DNA of 64,000 bases from Acetivibrio clariflavus DSM 19732 (GCF_000237085.1 NC_016627.1:1736001-1800000), one strand, 5' to 3'; positions 27,183-36,413 are shown, numbered from the stretch's first letter. The notes: a model not told the origin generated them from the letters alone. A program made the numbers and translations.

Positions 27183-28439
27183 AAGATTGCAAGGTTCCTG
27201 CAGGAAGATACATATACCGGTGACCCCAATGATCCATTGAGTCTTAATCTTTATACATACGTTAAGAATAATCCTTTAATTTGCTACGACCCAACAGGCC
27301 ATTTTGCTGAAAAGTTAAGAGATAAGTTTTATAACTGGTTGATGGGAAGTTCAAACACAGAAAAGACAGCTAAAACTGGTGGTGGTTGGGATGCAAATGC
27401 CTCGCTAGAAGATATAGAATAATGGGACAGGATTTTTAGTGTTGCAGATGACGCACAAAAATTAAACGAAGAATATGCTAAAGTTAAATACGAAAATTCT
27501 GCAGATGAGCGTGAAGAACTTGTAAAGGCTGTAAAAGAATCAGTCTCTATTACAGTAGGATTTACTCCTCTTGATGGAATAAAAGATGCCGCAGACTTTA
27601 TAGCAGGTAAAGATGTTGTAACAGGCCAAAAAACTAATAGGATAATATTAGGAATAATGATTTTTGCTCCTGAAGCTGTAGACAAGGGACTAAGGAAATA
27701 TGCAAAAAGCGGAAAAAATGTTGCTGAAGAGTCAGTAGAGAGAATACTAAAGAATAACATTCAGGAGTCATCGGAAGCAGCAGTAAAGAGAGGAATAAAG
27801 AATAGTGCTCAAGAGTCGGTTGAAGCAGCAGTAAAGAAAGGAATAAAAAAATCAGATAAATTAGTTGAAGCATCAACTGGTATTAGATTTATAAATAATA
27901 TTGATGATTTTGGTAAAATTGGCATTCCAGAACTTCCTAAAAATGAAGTGCAAAAGAACTTTCTTGAAGTTACAAGATCGGCCAATAATGTTGGATCAGG
28001 AGTTGGTAATAAGTCCGAATTACAACAAATAATAGATAATTTGGATTTAACTAAAGGTGGTTCTCTTGGTAATGTAGATAACTGGGATTATGTAAATTCA
28101 TCATTTCAAAATAAAATTTTGAATAGTGTTCCTAATCTTGAAAAATTTAAAGATAGAACAGTAGCAGTTATTGGACATAGGGATTCAATAATTCCTTTTC
28201 AGCAAACTAGACGATTAAATAATAAAATAAATGTCTTTAAGGCAAATAAATTTGGTCCAGGTGGATGGACTGCAGAAAAAAACCTTCAGTGGATAAAAGA
28301 AGTCGTAGAAAACAGTGAAGTTGTTTATTTTGCATCTCAGAAACTAAATTCAGGGTTCAGTTGGACAAGAGAAGAAATAAAGTATTTACTTGATTGTGGA
28401 TATAGACAGGTAGGAAGTTATTTTCTACCACCAAGGTAA
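27183..28439 (+). pseudogene. Rhs fragment with unnamed toxin tip and an in-frame stop
   Basis: Rhs core remnants (KIARFLQEDTYTGDPNDPLS...CYDPTGH) start right after IS66 copy C. A TAA at 27420-27422 interrupts the frame, but the same frame continues for 339 codons to 28439, starting WDRIFSVADDAQKLNEEYAK. The linker shares KLVEASTGIRFI and IDDFGKIGIPELPKN with the HYD1 protein. The tip (last ~130 residues) has AVIGHRDSIIPFQQTRR, KFGPGGWTAEKNLQWI and a YRQVGSYFLPP end. It looks like a known uncharacterised Rhs tip but I have no name. A nonsense mutation or a recent junction would explain the stop. Confidence 0.7.
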
Positions 28440-28451
28440 GAAAGGAGAAAT

Positions 28452-29084
28452 ATGATGGACATAAATAACTTATTGCCCCAAATTTATATAGACTTAAATA
28501 AAAAAGGATATACAGACTTGAATAACTTTATATCATTTGATAACATCAATCAGAACTATTTGTGGTTTATAGACTTAATATGGCTTTCACATGATGAAAT
28601 TCTAAAAAAAGAAAGTTTTCATAATATAAATATGATACCCTTTGCATATACAAATGGTGGTGACTATTGGTGTTTTGATCTAAACCATAAAGATTGTATG
28701 CCAATAGTGTGTTGCTATCATGATGGAAAAGCAAAGTATTATGCTAAGACTTTAGAAGCTGCGTTGTTTAGACAAATTTTATTGTTTGCAGTTAACGAAT
28801 TTACAGATAGTGATATTACAGATAAAGATAGCATCGAAATAGGAAAGCAGATTATATGTAATTGGATAAGTAAGCTAAGAGATTATTTCCCAAAGGAATG
28901 GATTTCAGAATTAAACAATATTGTTAACAATAAAGATTATGAAGAGGTTAGTCCAGGGCATTTTTCAATAATTTCTAAAAATAAATATGATGAGCTGATA
29001 AAAAAATATATTGATTTTGAACTGTTAGATAAAAAATTTGTTTGGATTAATGGTGCTGATGATGTGACAAAATTTTATTATTAA
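28452..29084 (+). CDS. SUKH-like (SMI1/KNR4 superfamily) immunity protein
   Basis: A 210-residue cytoplasmic protein. FAYTNGGDYWCFDLN, then PIVCCYHDGKAKYYA and a following helix, are typical of SUKH-superfamily immunity proteins, which bind and block many toxin types. It lies 12 bases after the Rhs tip with AAGGAG as ribosome binding site; two adjacent ATGs (28452, 28455) are possible. The C-terminal ~90 residues are additional. Confidence 0.75.
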   Translation: MMDINNLLPQIYIDLNKKGYTDLNNFISFDNINQNYLWFIDLIWLSHDEILKKESFHNINMIPFAYTNGGDYWCFDLNHKDCMPIVCCYHDGKAKYYAKTLEAALFRQILLFAVNEFTDSDITDKDSIEIGKQIICNWISKLRDYFPKEWISELNNIVNNKDYEEVSPGHFSIISKNKYDELIKKYIDFELLDKKFVWINGADDVTKFYY

Positions 29085-29707
29085 ACATATTAAAGGATTT
29101 TAATGTGGGATGATGCTATTAAGATTGCTGTACCTAAAAAATACGTAAGCGTCAAAGTGTGTCCTGAAGATGAAATTGCGACAAAAGGAGGGGGAATAAA
29201 CGCAATGAATCATGCTTTGTAGGAGATGAGAGTAGGCCTCTCGAAATCGGTATTCAGGTGCAGGTTTCAAACTGCCTGTAGGTGCTGCAGTCAAAAGCTG
29301 TGGTATTGAGCGTTACAGGAAAAGGTTGATGAATCAATCAAGTGCGTACCAGGAAGCTGAATGAAAATGAACAATCGAGGAAGCGTCGTTAATACGTAAA
29401 TACAGTCGAAACCGGGTGTTTTTGACCACGCGGGATAAATCTGAAGGGAACCTGATTACTGTTCAGATGGCTGTCGGCGTAGAGATTGCAGGAGCTTGGT
29501 ACAGGCTCTTACAAGGAACAGGAGAAGTCTGTGCTCTAATGTAAAGTGAAAAATCCAAGCGAAGGAATGACAAGGATGAAAGTAGCGATGTAGAGCATAG
29601 ATGCGGAAGAATTCGTAGTAGTGTAGAAGTTACTGTAATGGTAATAGAGCGAAGGGATTCTGTTATCTATACTTCAGAATTTAAACAACCAGAAATGGGA
29701 GGATTGA

Positions 29708-30951
29708 ATGGAAGAAGGAAAGTCGTTTGAGATTTCACGACATCAAGTCCTGGAAGCATACAAACGTGTAAAAGCGAATCATGGTGCAAGTGGAGTTGAT
29801 GGTGCATTAACTTTGAAAACTTTGAAAATGACTTGAAGAACAACCTATACAAGCTATGGAACAGGATGTCATTAGGTAGCTGTTTTCAAAAAGCAGTTAA
29901 GAAAATTGAAATTCCAAAGAAAAACGGGAAGAAAAGGTTACTGGGGATACCAACTATAGAAGACAGAGTAACACAAATGATCGTCCATATGAGCTTTGAG
30001 CAGTTAGTTGAACATATTTTGTAACGATTCATATTGATATAGGCCAAACCGTTCAGCAATTGAAGCTGTAGCAGTAACTAGGGAAAGATGCTGGAAAAGC
30101 CATGGGTATTGGAATTTGACATCAAAGGATTATTTGACAATATCGATCATGAATTATTAATTAGGGCTGTAAGAAAGCATACAAACAACGAATGGATTAT
30201 CTTGTATATTGAGAGATTTCTAAAAGCAGTAATAAAAATGCCAGACGGGACAACACAGCGAAGGAAATGTGGAACACCACAAGGTGGAGTAATAAGTCCG
30301 GTTTTAGCAAATCTCTTTATGCACTATGCATTTGACATGTGGATGAAGAGGGAATTTCCAGAGAATGAATGGGTAAGGTATGCAGATGATGGAATAATAC
30401 ACTGCAGAACAAAAGAAGAAGCGGAATATATTTTAGGAAAACTAAAAGAACGAATGCTTAAATGTAAACTTGAGATACAGCCGGAAAAGACTCGCATTGT
30501 ATATTGTAGAAGTGACAAAAATACAGAAAGACACGAGCACGAATCCTTTGATTTTCTTGGGTATACCTTCAGGAGAAGGTTAGTCAAGAGCAAGTATGGC
30601 AACTTCTTCAATGCATTTACTCCGGCAGTCAGCAAAGAAGCAAGTTAAAAGTTTAGGGATAGGATAAGAGAAATAAGAAGGAACAACAAAATAGTATCCA
30701 TAGAAAAGCTTGCGGAAGAAATGAATCCAGTAATACGGGGTTGGGCTAACTACTTTTCAAAATTTTGTTCAAGGGAAGCAATAAAAGTATTAAATTATGT
30801 GAATCTCTCATTAATCAAGTGGTGTAGGAAAAAGTATAAAAGAATTAGAGGAAGTAAAGGAAAAGCATATAGATATCTGGCACGTCTAGCAAAATCTAAA
30901 TCTGATTTATTCTACCACTGGAAAATAGGGATACGTCCGACGATTGGATAA
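29708..30951 (+). pseudogene. ltrA: Group II intron-encoded reverse transcriptase/maturase, multiply broken
   Basis: Segments in different frames together give the usual LtrA-type protein: SRHQVLEAYKRVKANHGASG (from 29708), the RT fingers VKKIEIPKKNGKKRLLGIPT, FDIKGLFDNIDHELL, GTPQGGVISPVLANLF, the catalytic VRYADDGIIH (30379 region), and the maturase part RGWANYFSKF to the end. Frameshifts near 29820, 30020-30100 and 30647 interrupt it, several in A-runs. The catalytic YADD is intact, but the protein is probably not made. No endonuclease domain is evident. Confidence 0.88.
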
Positions 30952-30954
30952 CAA

Positions 30955-30988
30955 GAGCCGTATGATAGGAGATTATCACGTACGGTTC
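30955..30988 (+). ncRNA. Group II intron domain V
   Basis: The 34-base catalytic hairpin begins GAGCCGTATG and ends CGTACGGTTC, with the GAGA-type loop region between. This is the most conserved part of bacterial group II introns and confirms the intron call. Confidence 0.9.
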
Positions 30989-31056
30989 CGTGAGAAACTC
31001 GGGGTGAAATTCCCCGGGTTTACTCGACTACTGTACACCTAGTATTAATGCAATTA

Positions 31057-31098
31057 TCATGAGATAATCAGCTCAAAAAGGAGGAATTTATCTCATGA
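31057..31098 (+). promoter_or_regulatory. Hairpin enclosing the ribosome binding site and start codon of the 64-residue gene
   Basis: A perfect 11-bp inverted repeat TCATGAGATAA / TTATCTCATGA surrounds a 20-base loop that contains AGGAGG. The start codon ATG at 31095 lies in the 3' arm. In RNA this could hide the start site until another factor opens it. A decayed relative of the same arrangement lies at about 32014-32050. Confidence 0.55.
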
Positions 31099-31289
31099 CA
31101 AAAGAAGAACTAAAAGACTATTATTACTCATTGAGTCCAAGAGATGCACTGGCCTTTAACCTTAAGAATCTTAGAAATATTTATAAACAGAATGGATTAT
31201 ATAAAGAAATGCTTCCATATTTGAGACAATTTGCAATAGAATACCGTAAATATCAACCAAGTTGGTTCATAAAACAGAAAAGGAGATAA
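31095..31289 (+). CDS. Hypothetical 64-residue protein before Imm30
   Basis: A basic small protein with strong ribosome binding site AGGAGG. It contains SLSPRDALAFNLKNLRNIY and ends FIKQKRR. It has no membrane segment and no family I know. It stops five bases before the Imm30 gene, so the two are co-translated. It could be a partner immunity protein or a small regulator. Confidence 0.5.
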   Translation: MTKEELKDYYYSLSPRDALAFNLKNLRNIYKQNGLYKEMLPYLRQFAIEYRKYQPSWFIKQKRR

Positions 31290-31293
31290 AAAA

Positions 31294-31749
31294 ATGGATG
31301 TAAATACTTATATTAAAGATCTTCAAAAAAATAAATTACTTAGAACCCAGGAAGAATGTGAGGCATTTGATAATGCACTGGAAAAGTTGTTGAATTACCA
31401 AAGTAAGGAAATATTGGAAGATTTATTCTTGGTCTTTGATGATTCGGCAAAAGAAGAAGAGGTTATGTTTGGTTTGATTCACTTTTTAGAGGATTATGAA
31501 ATGAACACATACTTAAATGGATTAGCAAAATCGTTACCTAAGATGTTGCAAAACGCTAAAGAATGGGTGCTTATTTTAAATAAGCGAATATTGAATAGTG
31601 AGCAATATAGAAACGCTTATGCTGAAATTATTAAAGTTATGGAAGAACAATACAAAAAACTTATTATTAATTTAATGAATGAAATTAAGCTAGATAATCC
31701 TAAAAAATTTGAAAGTTTAGTAAACGATTTTATTAGTAAAATTGGTTGA
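31294..31749 (+). CDS. Imm30-type immunity protein (orphan)
   Basis: A 151-residue protein. FDNALEKLLNYQSKEILEDL, VFDDSAKEEEVMFGLIHFLED and AKEWVLILNKRILNSEQYR are typical of Immunity protein 30. No toxin tip lies upstream; instead the group II intron ends there, so this is an orphan immunity gene protecting against toxins of other strains, or one whose toxin has been lost. Confidence 0.75.
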   Translation: MDVNTYIKDLQKNKLLRTQEECEAFDNALEKLLNYQSKEILEDLFLVFDDSAKEEEVMFGLIHFLEDYEMNTYLNGLAKSLPKMLQNAKEWVLILNKRILNSEQYRNAYAEIIKVMEEQYKKLIINLMNEIKLDNPKKFESLVNDFISKIG

Positions 31750-31753
31750 TATT

Positions 31754-31792
31754 AAAAAAAGCCGGATTCAGTAATATTTCCGGCTTTTTTTG
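31754..31792 (+). terminator. Rho-independent terminator after Imm30
   Basis: AAAAAAAGCCGGA pairs with TCCGGCTTTTTTT around a 12-base loop: a strong terminator. Confidence 0.9.
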
Positions 31793-32069
31793 GTTCGCCG
31801 GACGTAGCTAATAACTAGGCGGTGAAAGTCCGCTATGTACTTGATAGGGGGAATCTTCCAAATTCTCGTAAATGCTCTGAACTTTAAAACCTCACTGATG
31901 TAATACTTGGGATTGAAACGGTTGTAAACTTTCTAGCTGAAGATACTTTTAAAAGTAACATTACCTTCACGGCAAACGTCAAATAAAGTACAATTAGCTT
32001 AGAGATATTTGTCATGAGATAATAGACTCAAAAATGTGAAATTAATCTCAAAACAGAAGGAGAATAAAG
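31793..32069. other. Non-coding remnant, possibly domain I of another group II intron
   Basis: GGACGTAGCTAATAACTAGGCGGTGAAAGTC (31800 region, read in two parts GGACGTAGCTAATAACTAGG and GGTGAAAGTCC) looks like the domain I segment of common bacterial group II introns, different from the intron at 29157. No domain V or reverse transcriptase follows. From 32014 to 32050 a decayed copy of the regulatory hairpin at 31057 is seen, without a gene after it. Confidence 0.35.
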
Positions 32070-32081
32070 GTAACCGTCAAA

Positions 32082-32417
32082 GTGTGTCATGAAGATGAAA
32101 TTGCGATAAAAGGAGGGAGAATAAACGCAATTAATTATGCTTTGTAGTAGATGAGAGTAGAACTCTCGAAATCGGCATTCAGGTGCAGGTTTCAAACTGC
32201 CTGTTGGTGCTGCAGTCAAAAGCTGTGGTATTGAGCGAAATAGGAAAAGGTTGATGAATCAATCAAGTGCGTCCTAAGAAGCTGAATTAAAATGAACAAT
32301 CTAAGAAGCGTCGTTCAAAACTAGGCGATTTTGACCACATGGGATAAATCTGAAGGAAACCTGATTACTGCTCAGATGGCTGTGGGCGTAAAGGTTGTAG
32401 GAGCTTGGCGTAGGCTC
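32082..32417 (+). mobile_element. Group II intron 5' fragment, copy C
   Basis: GTGTGTCATGAAGATG and ~330 following bases match the 5' end of the intron at 29157, including CAGGTGCAGGTTTCAAACTG and the loop GATTTTGACCAC. It is preceded at 32070-32081 by GTAACCGTCAAA, the exact IS66 tnpA-side end. Similarity stops at about 32417. All 3' domains are missing. Confidence 0.8.
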
Positions 32418-32942
32418 ATTCAAATGGAAAATATTATGGGTGAATTCGCTCTGACTGAAAAAGCTTGCGAAGAAATAATTGATGCAGCAAGAAAATCGTT
32501 TCTTGCGACGATATTAATATTGTGTTAAGAATTGAATAAATGCACTTCGATTTTGGAAAACATATCTATTGATCTTGGTATAAAATTGAACTTAAGTAAA
32601 ACTGGGAGGTCTTTACGTGTAGCTGTTCCTGCCTGTGGAAAGAATTTCTGAGCCAGTAGTAAATTTTATTAAATGTAAAATTAAAACTGAGCAATGCAAA
32701 GTACAGTTTATTACTACAAGATTATGTATGTAGCATTTGCATTAGAATTAAAAGAAATATATTTACCTTACGACAAATTGGAAATAATATAGTTCATGCC
32801 TTACTTAACAGATAAACGATAGTATCAGTAAACTTTGATAGACAAATACTATAAAAGATTAGATATATAAATGCAGAATTTGCGCATAATATGGAGTTTA
32901 ATATGAATATTGTTTTATGCTGAGTACTAAGGAGGTAATTAA
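32418..32942. other. Gene-free stretch with decayed coding traces
   Basis: No intact gene is visible. A short frame MENIMGEFALTEKACEEIID (32424-32525) and a piece reading DLGIKLNLSKTGRSLRVAVP around 32570-32635 resemble the N-terminus of the next gene (LGGGFRINLSKSGIGYSWG), so a decayed DUF4236-type paralogue may lie here. AAGGAGG at 32930 is the ribosome binding site of the next gene. Confidence 0.4.
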
Positions 32943-33959
32943 ATGGGATTTAGATATAGAAAAAGTATAAATTTAGGCGGCGGCTTTAGGATTAACTTAA
33001 GCAAATCTGGAATAGGTTATAGTTGGGGTGTTAAGGGTTATCGAATAACTAAGACTGCAAAAGGAAATACCCGGAGAACAGCATCTATTCCCGGTACCGG
33101 TATTTCTTATGTGCAAGAAAGTGGGAAAAACAATGGTGCAAGATCAAACAGAGGAGTCAATCCTGCTTCACCCAGACAAATGCCTGCTATTGACAATAAC
33201 CATTATGATACTCAAAATATAGTAAACAATACTGCGAACGTAATGGTGTCTGCAGGATTGGAAGATATGCTGGCAAGGGCAAGCAGAACACTCAAATTAA
33301 ACAAATTTGCAAACATTGGTTTTTGGGTGACTTTCATTTTAGGGTTCGGTTTTCAAGTTTTACTTTTGTTTGCTGCTGCATTTTTGATTCTTAAAATCTT
33401 TGTTCGTACAAAAGGAACAATTGCTTTGGACTATAGTATTGACCCTGATCAGCAATCCATTGTTGATGACAGAATGAACCCTGTGATAAAAATTACTGAA
33501 TGTGAAAAGGTTTGGAGAATAATGCAAACAAGCAGAGTAATTGATAAAAAATATGCTTCAGGAGCAAGCAATACAATAAAAAGAACAGCTTGTAAAGCAT
33601 CCACAAAAGCACCTTTCCCATTCAAAGCAAACTTGCGAGTTGCATCTTTCAAAACCGGAAAAGAAACATTACTTTTTTTGCCGGACAAATTGATTATAAT
33701 GCAAGGTAGTAAGATAGGTGCACTTAATTATAATGATATTATAATTTCTAAACATACAACTCGTTTTATTGAAAGCGAAGGTGTTCCGAAAGATACGCAA
33801 ATAGTCGGACAAACGTGGAAATATGTTAACAAGTCCGGTGGCCCTGACAAACGTTTTAAAGATAATAGGCAATTACCTATTTGCTTGTATGGAGAACTTG
33901 AACTTACTTCATTATTAGGCTTAAACACAGTAATTATGTATTCTAATCCGCAGGTATGA
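32943..33959 (+). CDS. DUF4236 membrane protein
   Basis: A 338-residue protein. The first ~55 residues (MGFRYRKSINLGGGFRINLS, GIGYSWGVKGYRIT, SIPGTGISY) are the DUF4236 domain. A low-complexity linker follows, then a membrane segment at about residues 118-148 (FWVTFILGFGFQVLLLFAAA...) and a ~190-residue soluble domain. Function unknown; proteins of this layout are widespread in bacteria and may bind a membrane or cell-envelope partner. RBS AAGGAGG, start ATG 32943. Confidence 0.8.
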   Translation: MGFRYRKSINLGGGFRINLSKSGIGYSWGVKGYRITKTAKGNTRRTASIPGTGISYVQESGKNNGARSNRGVNPASPRQMPAIDNNHYDTQNIVNNTANVMVSAGLEDMLARASRTLKLNKFANIGFWVTFILGFGFQVLLLFAAAFLILKIFVRTKGTIALDYSIDPDQQSIVDDRMNPVIKITECEKVWRIMQTSRVIDKKYASGASNTIKRTACKASTKAPFPFKANLRVASFKTGKETLLFLPDKLIIMQGSKIGALNYNDIIISKHTTRFIESEGVPKDTQIVGQTWKYVNKSGGPDKRFKDNRQLPICLYGELELTSLLGLNTVIMYSNPQV

Positions 33960-34586
33960 ATTATAATGATAATAATGACTGTTAAAAATTGAGGACAGGA
34001 TATTTTGAAAATTGGTATCATTTAAGGCATATACCTTGTAAGCAAATAAGTTTATTGCATATCGAATCATTGAGGTAGAGATTAAAATCAAAGGTTTTCG
34101 ACTTTCGGCAGTATAACCGATTGATTGAAACCTTTTTTCAACTTTATGGATTGATATGTTACATAAAATTATATGTAAGTATAAGATTTTTTGCCTATTA
34201 TTTGAAGTAAAATACAGGAAATATAAATGATTCTTTGCGGCAAAATTTATGCAATTCTTCTCTAGCAATTCAATTCAAGTTGGAAAAGCTATTAATAAGT
34301 ATTGATATCGGATACTTTTTGTAAACTGTTTTTCCAAACTAATTGCTTTATCCGTTCTTTTGATAGTGTTGATATTAAATTTTTACCTTAATAAAGTTTA
34401 AAAGCTTTCTATTTATCATGTTGTATTTTCCTACTATTTTTATTACATAAACAGTTATATTGTTCTTAATAACTGGCATATATAAATAAAGATTGCAAAA
34501 TATATGTTGAAATTCTAACTATTATATGATATTTTTTAAAATGAATTGCACTATATAACAATATATTACTACAATTGCACATAATG
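33960..34586. other. AT-rich intergenic stretch with a terminator-like hairpin
   Basis: No gene is seen. AAAGGTTTTC at 34090 pairs with GAAACCTTTT at 34127 and is followed by further T residues; it would end the DUF4236 transcript about 130 bases after the stop. The rest is AT-rich without recognisable signals. Confidence 0.5.
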
Positions 34587-36137
34587 ATTATAAATCAACT
34601 TTCGCAGGAAACAACTGATAGCTTTGCCTTGATATGAACAGGCAAACAAGTGACAAAGTAGTTGAGAAACTCGTTGACTGTTTCCTTTGTCAAAAGCAGT
34701 TTTTCCTGTAAAGTAGTTTTTAAAGCCTCTATTATAAGCTGCAGTGCCTCATGGAATTTAATGTCCTCAAGTTCATCGCAGCAATAGTAGAACAAAGTAC
34801 CAATAGTGCGTAAATCAGTATTATTGCGGTTCTCAACCGCTAACATAATGTACCTTGAAAAAACAATAGTTGTATGGGCAACCATCATATCATAAGAACG
34901 ACCTTGAAATTCCTTAGCCAGCTTAAGGTATGACTTACACATCTTGAAGAATACCTCTATGTCCCAGCGTTTTCCGTATATCCTGATTATCTCTGTTTCG
35001 GGAAGACTAGTATCTGTAGATATGAGAGCTAGCCATTTACTCTTGTTTCTTCGGTCACGGACAAAGACAATTTTTGCCGGAATGTGGTTTCCTTCTTTAT
35101 CGTGTAATTCTACCATAACTGAAGCAAGGTATTTTGATCTTCCTCTACGTTTCCTGACAGTTCGGTATATCTCTCTCAATGATTTTTTTTCACCATTGAA
35201 GTTATAGTAAATCTTGGGAGTATCCTTTACCATAGCTATCACATTAAGATTCATCTTACAAATTTTGATAATAGTAGCCGGAAAGGAGAACCAACTGTCA
35301 AATAAAACATATTTTGCTTTAATACCGGTAGCAACTGCTTGTTCCAGCATAGACAGAGCAGATTCCGGTGAAGTGGCTAAGGCATTCTGTCGGCGTTTAA
35401 AACCAACGGTTCTTTTATCTATAGTATTTTTCGCTGGATTAATGCAAACCCTTGGATTTGTTGAACTTAAAAGGTTGAAGGCCACAGGAATAAATGAATT
35501 ACCGTCTGTCCAACCAAGTGTAAGCATACGAAAGCCTTTTTTATTCTTATTGCCGTCAGCATGATCTTTGACCCAACTTAAAAGCTCAACTGACTTGCTT
35601 CTTGTCCTACTGTAGAAGGAATCGTCAATTACAAAGGCATCAACCCGTTCATCTGACGTTAATCTATCGATATGATGATTTATGACCTTTGCAGAAAGCA
35701 AATATAAAAATCTTTGCCAGTTGATATGTATGGAATTTAAGAATCTGTAGACCACATCCCTTGCAAATGGTATATCAAAGCTTTCTGCTTTATAGTTCAT
35801 AAACAGATTTTTGCCTGTAAAAACAAGTTCAAACAGTACTTTGAATACCGTAAGACAAGGAATACCTTTATCTTTATATGCGTTTGACTTTTTTAACAGA
35901 TAGCCTACAGAAAACATTTTGAAAAAGTTATCAACTGTCAAAGAAAATCTATTTTCTTCCTTAACCTTCTGTGATACAATAGACATGTTCAAGAACCTCC
36001 AAATTGTCGATTTAATAGGGTTTGGGTACTTCTATTATATCACATAGAAGGGGGTTCTTGTACTTTTTTATTGCCCAAATCTATTGATTTTTCAATGTTC
36101 AGTGCACATTATTCACGTGCGAAAGTTGATTTATAAT
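34587..36137 (-). mobile_element. IS4-family-like insertion sequence
   Basis: A 20-bp perfect inverted repeat (left ATTATAAATCAACTTTCGCA, right its complement) encloses a single transposase gene on the minus strand. Length is 1551 bp, as expected for IS4 elements. No clear direct repeat is found outside; the outermost AT-rich bases of the repeat may belong to the target. Confidence 0.85.
34595..35992 (-). CDS. IS4-family transposase (DDE)
   Basis: A 465-residue DDE transposase. VIDDSFYSRTRSK carries the first Asp, YVLFDSWFSFP the second, and IIRIYGKRWDIEVFFKMCKSYLKL (read in two parts, YGKRWDIEVFFK and CKSYLKL) is the C1 signature with the catalytic Glu of IS4. It is uninterrupted, and the stop lies inside the left inverted repeat. 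A start two codons downstream (second Met) is equally possible. Confidence 0.9.
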   Translation of the reverse strand: MNMSIVSQKVKEENRFSLTVDNFFKMFSVGYLLKKSNAYKDKGIPCLTVFKVLFELVFTGKNLFMNYKAESFDIPFARDVVYRFLNSIHINWQRFLYLLSAKVINHHIDRLTSDERVDAFVIDDSFYSRTRSKSVELLSWVKDHADGNKNKKGFRMLTLGWTDGNSFIPVAFNLLSSTNPRVCINPAKNTIDKRTVGFKRRQNALATSPESALSMLEQAVATGIKAKYVLFDSWFSFPATIIKICKMNLNVIAMVKDTPKIYYNFNGEKKSLREIYRTVRKRRGRSKYLASVMVELHDKEGNHIPAKIVFVRDRRNKSKWLALISTDTSLPETEIIRIYGKRWDIEVFFKMCKSYLKLAKEFQGRSYDMMVAHTTIVFSRYIMLAVENRNNTDLRTIGTLFYYCCDELEDIKFHEALQLIIEALKTTLQEKLLLTKETVNEFLNYFVTCLPVHIKAKLSVVSCES

Positions 36138-36413
36138 TTATAACAACTTGTTTTTATATTATGTTTTTACATAGATGTTCTATATATAAACTTGTCAATA
36201 GTCATTAATTTATTTTGTGGTCTGATTTCTGTAATCTAATTTTTGTATGTTTTTTGAAGTGCCCAGATTGAGAAATTTAAAATTAAATATATAGATAAAA
36301 CCTGAAAGCAAATAAAATCACCAATAGAAAGAGAGAAAAAATAAACACTAAAGTAATGGCAGCTGGAAGTAATAAAATTTATTTTAATTATAAAATATAA
36401 AGGAGGAGTTAAA
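36138..36413. other. Upstream region of the xylanase gene
   Basis: AT-rich leader DNA of 276 bases. It ends with AAGGAGG eight bases before the start codon. I see no confident -35/-10 pair and no structured element. The IS4 element lies directly upstream and may have displaced older control sequences. Confidence 0.5.

Larger units (their letters stand above)
29157..31029 (+). mobile_element. Group II intron, full length but with decayed reverse transcriptase (copy B)
   Basis: The 5' end GTGTGTCC follows an IS66-type repeat GTAAGCGTCAAA (29145-29156). Domain I has a TTTGAC loop at 29421-29426 able to pair with GTCAAA of the 5' exon (EBS1-IBS1), and GTTAC at 29312-29316 as possible EBS2 for the GTAA part. 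A reverse transcriptase frame fills domain IV. Domain V lies at 30955-30988 and a domain VI hairpin (CTCGGGG/CCCCGGG) leads to TTTACTCGAC near 31029. The 3' end is approximate. Confidence 0.88.

Noticed and set aside
34576..36148. Target duplication for the IS4-like element
   Set aside because: No matching 9-12 base direct repeat is found outside the inverted repeats under several alignments of the ends.
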